Assembly: GCA_050247255.1 (NCBI GenBank)
Contig: JBFWUM010000017.1
Location: 1 to 64,000, forward strand
Source: JBFWUM01 sp050247255
GTDB taxonomy: Bacteria > Acidobacteriota > Vicinamibacteria > Vicinamibacterales > UBA2999
DNA: 64,000 nt
Reading direction: 5' to 3'
Under the pieces are notes generated by a model, which was given only the letters and a program-made list of their open reading frames with translations, ran no database searches and was not told the origin of the DNA. Below are positions 57,954 to 64,000 of this stretch, in pieces. The position numbers and the translations under genes were made by a program. Position 1 is the stretch's first letter, and each line of letters begins with the position of its first letter.

Positions 57954-58844
57954 ATGAGCACGGTAGTGACGCGACAGACGACGGAAGACGACATCACGAA
58001 CAAGGTCGTGCAGAGCCTGCAGGGGACGCCCGATGCGCGTCTTCGCCAGGTCATGACCAGCCTGATCAAGCACCTCCACGCCTTCGCCAAGGACGTGCAG
58101 CTGACCGAAGCGGAGTGGTTCGAGGGGATCAAGTTCCTGACGGCGACCGGCCAGAAGTGCGATGCCAACCGCCAGGAGTTCATCCTGCTGTCGGACACGC
58201 TCGGCCTGTCGATGGTGGTCGACCTGATCAGCCACCGCAAGCAGCCCGGCGCCACCGAGTCGACGGTGTTCGGCCCGTTCCACCGCGAGGGGGCGCCGCA
58301 CTTCCCCGCCGGCGGCGACATGGGCACGGCAGACACGAAGGGGACGCCGCTGGTCATCTCCGGGCGCGTGCTCGACACCGCGGGCAAGCCGATTGCCGGC
58401 GCCGAGCTCGACGTGTGGCAGTCGAATTCCGAGGGGTTCTACGACTCGCAGCTGCCGACCAGCGACACGCTGCAGATGCGCGGCAAGTACACGACCGACC
58501 AGGACGGCCGCTACGTGATCCTCACGCGGCGCCCGGTGAAGTACCCGATTCCAACCGACGGCCCGGTCGGCACCATGCTGAACGCCACCAAGCGCCACCC
58601 GATTCGCCCGGCGCACGTCCACTTCGTCGTCTCGGCGAAGGGGCACGAGCCGGTGACGACCCACATCTTCGACAACGACGACCCGCAGTTGCGCGAGGGA
58701 GATACGGTGTTCGGGGTGAAGGAGTCGCTGGTGGTGAAGTTCCGGGAGCACGCCGCCGGCGACGCGGCGGCGGCAAGGGGGGCCAGGGTGAACGGCCCGT
58801 TCCTCACCGCCGACTTCGACTTCGTGCTGCAGCCAGCGAAGTAG
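57954..58844 (+). CDS. Intradiol ring-cleavage dioxygenase (catechol/hydroxyquinol type)
   Basis: The product of 296 residues starts at the ATG at 57954 (GAGAGGAAG site); the upstream open frame is a shadow of C2. An N-terminal helical domain of the Dioxygenase_N type (about 18-100) is followed by the iron-binding beta-sandwich. Iron ligands are Tyr163 in NSEGFYDSQ, Tyr197 in RRPVKYPIP, His221 and His223 in RPAHVHFVV. These enzymes open catechols or hydroxyquinol between the two hydroxyls. The four-gene order AraC, B4, A4, C2 before it suggests an aromatic substrate for the set. No ring-opening partner enzymes are adjacent. Confidence 0.88.
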   Translation: MSTVVTRQTTEDDITNKVVQSLQGTPDARLRQVMTSLIKHLHAFAKDVQLTEAEWFEGIKFLTATGQKCDANRQEFILLSDTLGLSMVVDLISHRKQPGATESTVFGPFHREGAPHFPAGGDMGTADTKGTPLVISGRVLDTAGKPIAGAELDVWQSNSEGFYDSQLPTSDTLQMRGKYTTDQDGRYVILTRRPVKYPIPTDGPVGTMLNATKRHPIRPAHVHFVVSAKGHEPVTTHIFDNDDPQLREGDTVFGVKESLVVKFREHAAGDAAAARGARVNGPFLTADFDFVLQPAK

Positions 58845-58847
58845 TTT

Positions 58848-60596
58848 CTAGCGCAACGTGCGGTAGACGGCCTCGACGAACGGGGCCGTCTCCGCGCTCC
58901 CCTCGCCGCCGCTCCACCGCTTGTCGTACTCGAAGGTCGGGTTGGCCGCCCGCACCTGCTCCAGCGTCCGTCCCTTCGTGATCAGGTCCTGCACGCGGTC
59001 GCGCACGATCGTGATCATGTCGCGGTAGTCCACGACCTCCGCCTCGTCGACGATGCGGCCGTGGCCGCCGACGATATAGGTGCCGCCTTCCTGCTTCTCC
59101 TTCGGGATCGAGATGTCGATCATCCGGTTCAGCGCGGCGATCACGCCGTTAATCGCCCCTCCCTGGTCCGTCCGGATCACCGGGTAGCCCTCGGTCGAGA
59201 ACAGGTCGCCGACGACGAGCACATCTGACTTGCGGAAGTAGATCATCAGGTCGCCGTCGGTGTGCGCCTTCGGCACGTGGAGCACCTGGACCCCCTCGCC
59301 GTTGAAGAACAACTCCTTCTTCTCGGTGAAGAAGGTCTCGGTCGGCCACCGGCCGAACGGCACCGGATTGGCGCCGCCTGCCGACGCGGCCATGCGCTGC
59401 TGCACCGCCTCGTGCGCCACGATCGCCGCTCCGTCGCCGCTCGTATCGCCAAGCGCGTTGCGGATGTCGCCGCCGGCAATGGTCGACCCGGCGCGGCCAA
59501 TGACCTCGTTGGCGCCCGTGTGAGCCGCATCCGCTGACGTGTTGATCACGTAGCGAATCGGCTTGCCGGCCGCGAACTCACGGATGGCGGCCAGCACGCG
59601 CTCGGCCATGGCCTCCGGGCCGGAGTCGATGACGAGCACGCCGTCCGGCCCGGTCTGCAGCACGATGTTCGAGCCCGCGCCGGTGAGCAGGTGCACGTTG
59701 CCCTGGACCGGGAGGATCGCCAGCTCGCCCGGGCGGGCCGGCCGCGCGATCGGCGGCGCCGGCGCCGGCGTCCGCGACAGCGTCCGGAACTCCGGGAAGT
59801 GAGTGTAGGTGCCTCCCTGCGCCCAGCGCGGGTCGAGGTTGAAGCTCCGGGCGAAGTCGTTGAGCATGTTGTTCGTGCCCGGCAGGAAGTGCGGCACGTC
59901 GCCCAGTTTGTGCGTGGCGATCTCGTCGACGATGATGCACGGGTACGGCTCGATCGTCTGCGTCGGGGCGAGCGCCCAGTTCGTCGTCCGGACGAACGGC
60001 TCGGTCAGCGTCAGCGGATCCTCAAGGACCGCCATGTGCGTGAGGACATCGCCGTGGCGCACGAACCGATCGGTGAACCGCGCCTGATCGCTGTACCAGA
60101 CCCCATTGCGCCGGACCCACCCCGGCTTCATGTGCGTCGTCGTCACGACCAGCGCGTTGCCGTCCCAGCGCCCGGTCGAGAAGCCCTGCCACGTGTGCGC
60201 CGCCGCCGCGGGCGGATGCGGCCGGCCATCCATCCAGATCTCCCGGAACTGCTCCTGCCACTGGATGTGAATGGTGATCTTGACGATGCGCTGCGTCAGC
60301 GGATCGATCTCCTGCTGCACGCGCATGTTGGCCGGCCCCCGGTAGCCGTAGGCCACCGGGTGCGGCTTGCACTGATGTTCCGGGAGCGTCAGCAGCGACG
60401 GGCTCCACGCCTCGGCATGAGCGCGCGCCTCGTCGGTGATCGGCAGCGCCAGGTAGTCGCCGATCTCCGGGCCGGGCACGCGCTCCGGCTGGTCTTCGTG
60501 GAAGAGCGCCGCCCAGTTGCCGGAGAAGTCCACCTGGGCGGACGCGGGCGCGGCCGCCGCCAGCAGGACGCATGCGGCGAGGACTGCGCGCCGCAT
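58848..60596 (-). CDS. Natural B-A fusion protein (family B domain plus family A MBL-fold domain)
   Basis: The product has 582 residues from the ATG at 60596, which overlaps the preceding MBL gene stop as ATGA. Residues 1-20 are a signal peptide and 21-283 are a complete family B protein (VDFSGNWAALFHEDQPERVP, WMDGRPHPPAAAAHTWQGFS, MKPGWVRRNGVWYS, VRHGDVLTHM). A Pro/Ala/Arg linker (about 276-290) leads to a family A domain (291-582) with LPVQGNVHLLTGAGSN, AHTDGD, VVGD and GGHGR. The metal motif (351-362) is INTSADAAHTGA, so most zinc ligands are lost. The fusion is strong evidence that B and A work together. It is convergent with the dioxygenase gene, 3 bases apart. Confidence 0.88.
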   Translation of the reverse strand: MRRAVLAACVLLAAAAPASAQVDFSGNWAALFHEDQPERVPGPEIGDYLALPITDEARAHAEAWSPSLLTLPEHQCKPHPVAYGYRGPANMRVQQEIDPLTQRIVKITIHIQWQEQFREIWMDGRPHPPAAAAHTWQGFSTGRWDGNALVVTTTHMKPGWVRRNGVWYSDQARFTDRFVRHGDVLTHMAVLEDPLTLTEPFVRTTNWALAPTQTIEPYPCIIVDEIATHKLGDVPHFLPGTNNMLNDFARSFNLDPRWAQGGTYTHFPEFRTLSRTPAPAPPIARPARPGELAILPVQGNVHLLTGAGSNIVLQTGPDGVLVIDSGPEAMAERVLAAIREFAAGKPIRYVINTSADAAHTGANEVIGRAGSTIAGGDIRNALGDTSGDGAAIVAHEAVQQRMAASAGGANPVPFGRWPTETFFTEKKELFFNGEGVQVLHVPKAHTDGDLMIYFRKSDVLVVGDLFSTEGYPVIRTDQGGAINGVIAALNRMIDISIPKEKQEGGTYIVGGHGRIVDEAEVVDYRDMITIVRDRVQDLITKGRTLEQVRAANPTFEYDKRWSGGEGSAETAPFVEAVYRTLR

Positions 60597-61447
60597 CACC
60601 GCAGCTCGAGCAGCAGTCCGTCGATCGCGCCCGGGAAGACGAGCTGCGTGCCGTTGAATTCGGCCTTCAATACCGCGGTGATCTGCTCGGGCGTCGCCCG
60701 CTCGCGCAGCATCTGCCGGACCCGCGTCTGCATTGCGTCGGCGGCGTCGCGGAACTTCTGCAGGTCCGCCTTCGCCACCACCTCGCCGTGGCCCGGCACG
60801 ACCCGGTCGAAATCGAGCATCAGCGCCTTGTCGAGCGTCTGCGGCCACTCCTTGGCGCTGCCACCGCCCTGGTAATCGATCAGCTGCGGCGTGGCCGTGC
60901 CCTGGGTGTAGGCGTCGCCGGTCGCGAGGACACGGTGGCCCGGGAAATACGCGAAGATGTCGCCCGCCGTGTGCGCGCGGCCGAACCAGTAGAGCTCGAC
61001 CGTCTTGCCGCCAAGGTGGATCTCGGACTTCTCCGAGAACGTCATCGTCGGCAGGCCCGGCTGGTTCCCCTCGACCATCAGCTCGCGGGCGCGCTCATGC
61101 GCAATCGCCTGCACGCCCTGCATCTGCAGGCGGGCGTTGCCGCCCGAATGGTCGCCATGGTGGTGGGTGTTGACGACGTAGCGGATCGGCTGGTTGGTGA
61201 CCGTCTTGACCTGCGCCAGGATGTTCTGGACGTCGACCTCGAACTTGTCGTCCACGAGGACCACGCCCTCGTTGGTCACGAGCACCGTGGTATTGCCCGG
61301 GACGAACGCGTTGCGGATGACGAACAGGTCGTCGGCCAGCTTCTGCGTGGTCAGCTGGGACGGCTGCGGCGCCTGGCCCTGGCCGCTGACGTAGACGCCC
61401 ACCATGAGCAGGCACATCGTCAGGGCAATCGAAACACGTGTCTTCAT
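60596..61447 (-). CDS. Exported MBL-fold hydrolase with intact metal site
   Basis: The 283-residue product has a signal peptide (1-22). HHHGDH at 95-100 in VVNTHHHGDHSGGN, AHTAGD near 177, ATGD near 194 and PGHG near 237 supply a full set of ligands. The pattern resembles subclass B3 beta-lactamases and related lactonase-like enzymes; a real antibiotic target is not shown. KTRV at the N terminus gives a short basic start. It lies immediately upstream of the fused B-A gene and overlaps it as ATGA, so a catalytic MBL protein is paired with a degenerate one. Confidence 0.88.
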   Translation of the reverse strand: MKTRVSIALTMCLLMVGVYVSGQGQAPQPSQLTTQKLADDLFVIRNAFVPGNTTVLVTNEGVVLVDDKFEVDVQNILAQVKTVTNQPIRYVVNTHHHGDHSGGNARLQMQGVQAIAHERARELMVEGNQPGLPTMTFSEKSEIHLGGKTVELYWFGRAHTAGDIFAYFPGHRVLATGDAYTQGTATPQLIDYQGGGSAKEWPQTLDKALMLDFDRVVPGHGEVVAKADLQKFRDAADAMQTRVRQMLRERATPEQITAVLKAEFNGTQLVFPGAIDGLLLELR

Positions 61448-61458
61448 CGCTCCTCCGG

Positions 61459-61482
61459 GTGGCTTCCGCCTTCAGGCGGAAG
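61459..61482. repeat. REP-like palindrome (CTTCCGCC type)
   Basis: GTGG at 61459, then CTTCCGCC, TTCA and GGCGGAAG (61463-61482). It lies 11 bases upstream of the MBL gene start in the space before the next gene. I found no gene in 61448-61667; the antisense frame there is a shadow. Confidence 0.7.
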
Positions 61483-61667
61483 GTGGTCTCGGCCCGTAGT
61501 GTAGGCGAGTGACGCGAATCTTGCACGTCCCCCGCGAACAGGATGCGCGCGACGCTGATTCTCAACCCCGTCGCCGGCAGCAACACCGACGGCCAGGTTT
61601 TCGAGGGTACGCGGTGCGCATACCGGCTGCCGCCGCGCGCCGCCCGATTTCTCGTACCATCGACAGG

Positions 61668-62870
61668 ATGAGCACAGCGAGCGCGAGCGAGCCGATCGCC
61701 CACGGATCGGCCGCTTACTACCGGTTGGGCGTCATGCTCGGCGCGCTGACGGCGATGGGCCCGCTGGCCATCGACATGTACCTGCCCAGTTTCCCGACCA
61801 TCGCCCGCGAGTTCGGGTCGACGACCGCTGCGGTCGAGGCGACGGCGGCCGCCTATTTCACCGGGATGGCCGTGGGCCAGTCCTTCTACGGGCCGATCTC
61901 GGACCGGATCGGCCGCAAGCTGCCGCTCTACGCCGGCCTGGCGCTGTTCATCGCCGGGTCGATCGGCTGCGCCTTCGCGCCGAGCGTCCCGGCGCTCGTC
62001 GTCCTTCGCTTCGTGCAGGCGCTGGGCGGCTGCGCGCAGCTGGTGATCGCCCGGGCGATGGTCCGCGATCTGTTCGACGAACGCGATTCCATGCGCGTCC
62101 TGTCGCTGCTGATGCTGGTGATGGGCGTCGCGCCGATCCTGGCGCCGCTCGTCGGCGGCCAGCTGCTCGTCAACTTCGGCTGGCAATCGGTGTTCTGGCT
62201 GCTGGCATCCTACGCCGCCGTCTGCACGGCGGCGGTCGCACTGGTGATGCCGGAGACGCTGGCACCGCCCTCCCGCCGCCGCGATTCGCTGGCGACCATC
62301 GCGGCGATTTACTGGCGCCTGCTCCGCGACCGCCACTTCATGGCGCACGCCGTGTCCGGCGCCCTGACCATCGCCGGCATGTTCGCCTACATCGCCGGGT
62401 CGGCGACGGTGTTCATCCAGCTGTTCCGCGTGCCGCCCGATCGCTTCGGGCTGTTCTTCGGCACCAATGCCATCGGGCTGATCTCGGCGTCGCAGATCAA
62501 CGGCCGGCTGGCAGGGCGGATGCCGGCCCAGGCGATCCTGGCGCGGGTCTTCCCCGCCCTGGCGGTTGCCGCGCTCGTGCTGCTGGTCAACGCCCTTACC
62601 GGCTTCGGGGGATTTGCCGGCATCCTGGTGCCGCTGTTCGTCTGCGTCGCCAGCGTGGGCTTCATCGTGCCGAACACGACGGTGCTGGCCATGGCGCCGC
62701 ACGGGGAGGTCGCCGGCAGCGCCTCGGCGCTGCTCGGCACGCTGCAGTTCGCCGTCGGCGCGGGATCGGCGATGGCCGTCAGCACGCTCAACAACGGCAC
62801 CGCGGTCCCGCTGGGCGCGGTGATCGCCTGCTGCGCCGTCGGCGCCTTCCTCACCTCGAAGGCCGCCTGA
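61668..62870 (+). CDS. Bcr/CflA-type MFS drug efflux transporter
   Basis: The product of 400 residues starts at the ATG at 61668; the frame upstream to 61509 shows no similarity. Twelve hydrophobic segments are visible with LGALTAMGPLAIDMYLPSFP at the first membrane segment and GPISDRIGRKLPLYAG motif A, hallmarks of the Bcr/CflA subfamily. These are proton-driven exporters of small molecules such as bicyclomycin or sulfathiazole. The real substrate is not known. A small membrane protein gene follows 15 bases later. Confidence 0.9.
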   Translation: MSTASASEPIAHGSAAYYRLGVMLGALTAMGPLAIDMYLPSFPTIAREFGSTTAAVEATAAAYFTGMAVGQSFYGPISDRIGRKLPLYAGLALFIAGSIGCAFAPSVPALVVLRFVQALGGCAQLVIARAMVRDLFDERDSMRVLSLLMLVMGVAPILAPLVGGQLLVNFGWQSVFWLLASYAAVCTAAVALVMPETLAPPSRRRDSLATIAAIYWRLLRDRHFMAHAVSGALTIAGMFAYIAGSATVFIQLFRVPPDRFGLFFGTNAIGLISASQINGRLAGRMPAQAILARVFPALAVAALVLLVNALTGFGGFAGILVPLFVCVASVGFIVPNTTVLAMAPHGEVAGSASALLGTLQFAVGAGSAMAVSTLNNGTAVPLGAVIACCAVGAFLTSKAA

Positions 62871-62885
62871 GACTACAATCTCCGC

Positions 62886-63344
62886 ATGTATCCGGCCGTC
62901 CTGCTCCTGCACTCCTGGCTGCGCTGGCTCGTGCTGCTGGCCGCCCTGTTCGCCATCGCCCAGGCCATCGCCGGCATGCGCGGCGGGCGCGCGTGGAACG
63001 CCTCGGCGGACCGGAGCCTGAAGCTCTTCACCATCTCGCTCGACGTCCAGTTCCTGCTCGGCGTGATCCTCTACGGCATCAGCCCGTTCACGCAGGCGGC
63101 CATGCAGGACATGGCCTCGGCCATGCGCATCGCCGGCGTCCGCTTCTTCGCCATCGAACACCTGGTGGGCATGGTGATCGCGGTGATCTTCGCCCACGTC
63201 GGCCGCGCGCAGATCCGCAAGGCCACCTCGGATGGCGCGAAGTACCAACGCGCCCTCGCGTTCACTGGCATCGCGCTGGCGATCATCCTGGCGTCGATCC
63301 CGTGGCCGGGCATGGCGACGGGCAGGCCGCTGTTTCGATTCTGA
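62886..63344 (+). CDS. Small four-helix membrane protein
   Basis: The 152-residue product has about four hydrophobic segments and three histidines in or near membrane segments (LLHSWLRWLV, AIEHLVGMVI, FAHVGRAQ). The pattern could bind a haem or metal, but I do not recognise a characterised family. The final segment ends with ASIPWPGMATGRPLFRF. It lies 15 bases after the MFS gene on the same strand and may be cotranscribed. Confidence 0.72.
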   Translation: MYPAVLLLHSWLRWLVLLAALFAIAQAIAGMRGGRAWNASADRSLKLFTISLDVQFLLGVILYGISPFTQAAMQDMASAMRIAGVRFFAIEHLVGMVIAVIFAHVGRAQIRKATSDGAKYQRALAFTGIALAIILASIPWPGMATGRPLFRF

Positions 63345-63370
63345 TCATCCTGCACTCGGTGCGGCTTGAA

Positions 63371-63631
63371 CGCCGGCGAGCATGGGCCGGGTGGCGGCTG
63401 CGGCCGCTGTGGCCGGAAAATCGGCTTCCACTCGTGCTCTTACGCTTCCGCGCCGACTAGGAGGTGACTCGATGCCGAGTCCGTCACACGGCACAAAACG
63501 CCGGAGCTGGCTCGAAGGAACTCGAACGCGCTGCCGGGAACTCGGCGCGTTGAATCGTTCCACCCGATTTTCGGCTTCGCGGCGAGACGGCCTTGCGGAC
63601 GCAGCCGCCACCCGGCCCACGCTCGCCGGCG
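63371..63631. repeat. Noncoding element bounded by 31-base inverted repeats
   Basis: The left end at 63371-63401 is complementary to the right end at 63601-63631 at 30 of 31 positions; the ends read CGCCGGCGAGC inwards. Inner arms near 63411-63424 and 63564-63577 (around GAAAATCGG) also pair. About 200 bases lie between, with no convincing frame. It resembles a small nonautonomous element or structured RNA. Confidence 0.65.
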
Positions 63632-63647
63632 CCGCAAGAGGCGTCAC

Positions 63648-63713
63648 GCCGTGATGTCCGGAGCAAAAGTGTAGACACTCGAGGTCAGCACTTTTGCGGA
63701 GCGACATCACGGC
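63648..63713. repeat. Long imperfect hairpin next to the 31-base inverted-repeat element
   Basis: GCCGTGATGTC with GCAAAAGTG (63648-63671) pairs with CACTTTTGC and GACATCACGGC (63689-63713), around a loop of about 17 bases. No run of T follows, so it is not a simple terminator. It may be part of the same element. Confidence 0.6.
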
Positions 63714-63746
63714 GGGACGCCCGGTCAGGGCGCCTCGGGCAGGGTC

Positions 63747-64000
63747 TTAGCGCTTCTCTTCGAACAGCACATGGACGCCCTTCTCGCTGTCGATCGCGGG
63801 ACGGGTGTCGGCCATCTGCTGCGAGGCGATGCGCTCGAGGTTGTCGGGGGTGAAGCCGACGCCGATGGCGGTTTCCTCGCCGTAGCTGTTGGCGTCGTGC
63901 CCCTCGGCAATCGTGTAGGTGTGGCTCAGCGTGCCGTCGGCGTTGCGCGCCGAGACGACGTGCAGGTTGCGCGCCGAGGGGACGCGTTCGGCGAGCTGCT
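63747..64000 (-). CDS. Truncated hypothetical protein (C-terminal 84 residues)
   Basis: The gene runs off the right edge; only the end is visible, with a TAA stop at 63747-63749. The residues include NLHVVSARNADGTLSHTYTI, EGHDANSYGEETAIGVGF and IDSEKGVHVLFEEKR. I do not recognise the family. The start and any signal peptide are outside the window. Confidence 0.7.
   Translation of the reverse strand, partial: QLAERVPSARNLHVVSARNADGTLSHTYTIAEGHDANSYGEETAIGVGFTPDNLERIASQQMADTRPAIDSEKGVHVLFEEKR

Noticed and set aside
61095..63248. A 717-codon frame on the minus strand
   Set aside because: It lies antisense to the MFS and small membrane protein genes, both of which have clear family sequence. 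Long antisense frames are common in high-GC DNA.
63371..63631. Integron attC site
   Set aside because: The RYYYAAC/GTTRRRY core pairs are absent and no integrase is present.
63648..63713. Rho-independent terminator
   Set aside because: The stem is long and strong but has no following T run on either strand, so this call is not supported.

Overview
The window is about 64 kb of high-GC DNA (strong G/C bias at third codon positions, GTG as well as ATG starts, dense short operons with ATGA overlaps). Gene content fits an Acidobacteriota genome, most likely the Vicinamibacteria side: many exported proteins of unknown function, ten metallo-beta-lactamase (MBL)-fold proteins, a BlaI/M56 pair, a DUF5916-type remnant, and a PQQ dehydrogenase with its accessory genes. 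This placement is inference from gene style. I saw no phage, plasmid, CRISPR or insertion-sequence gene.

Layout. 1-12.4 kb: a haem/HhH exported protein, cyclase, YeiH-type transporter, site-2 protease, tRNA-Pro(UGG), a first exported pair (families B and A below) with an esterase, ABC-F, PhzF, HemD, and an ammonium transporter behind a sigma-54 promoter. 12.7-15.2 kb: a monooxygenase-domain protein, a large heptamer repeat array and an exported MBL hydrolase. 15.4-24.0 kb: six overlapping genes in the order of the methylotroph mxaRSACKL cluster, then a CHRD protein and a haem-PQQ dehydrogenase. 24.1-28.6 kb: aldehyde dehydrogenase and a two-subunit molybdenum aldehyde oxidase type enzyme. 29.1-31.9 kb: BlaI and M56-HEAT genes with tandem operators. 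32-46.2 kb: a mostly minus-strand block of exported proteins, including five MBL proteins, two B-A pairs and a G8/beta-helix protein. 46.3-53.7 kb: MFS transporter, two-component system, PabB-PabC fusion, aldo/keto reductase, 1-Cys peroxiredoxin. 54-61.4 kb: AraC regulator, a B-A-C set, intradiol dioxygenase, a natural B-A fusion and an intact MBL hydrolase. 61.7-64 kb: Bcr-type MFS, a small membrane protein, a noncoding inverted-repeat element and a truncated gene.

The main unexplained system is an exported gene cassette that I call B-A-C. Family B (about 290-310 aa) and family C (about 270 aa) are related secreted proteins of unknown fold. Family A is an exported MBL-fold protein. B always precedes A, usually with an ATGA overlap; C follows in two of five loci; and in one locus B and A are a single polypeptide. 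The A paralogues lose the zinc-ligand motif to different degrees, from almost intact to wholly lost, so some are probably not hydrolases.

A second theme is repeats. Heptamer (sometimes octamer) arrays, often as inverted pairs able to form long hairpins, lie at eight sites. REP-like palindromes preceded by GTAG or GTGG lie at ten sites, three of them inside reading frames at signal peptides or linkers. Metabolic links are plausible but unproven: PQQ alcohol oxidation, molybdenum and NAD aldehyde oxidation and aromatic ring cleavage are all encoded within 40 kb.
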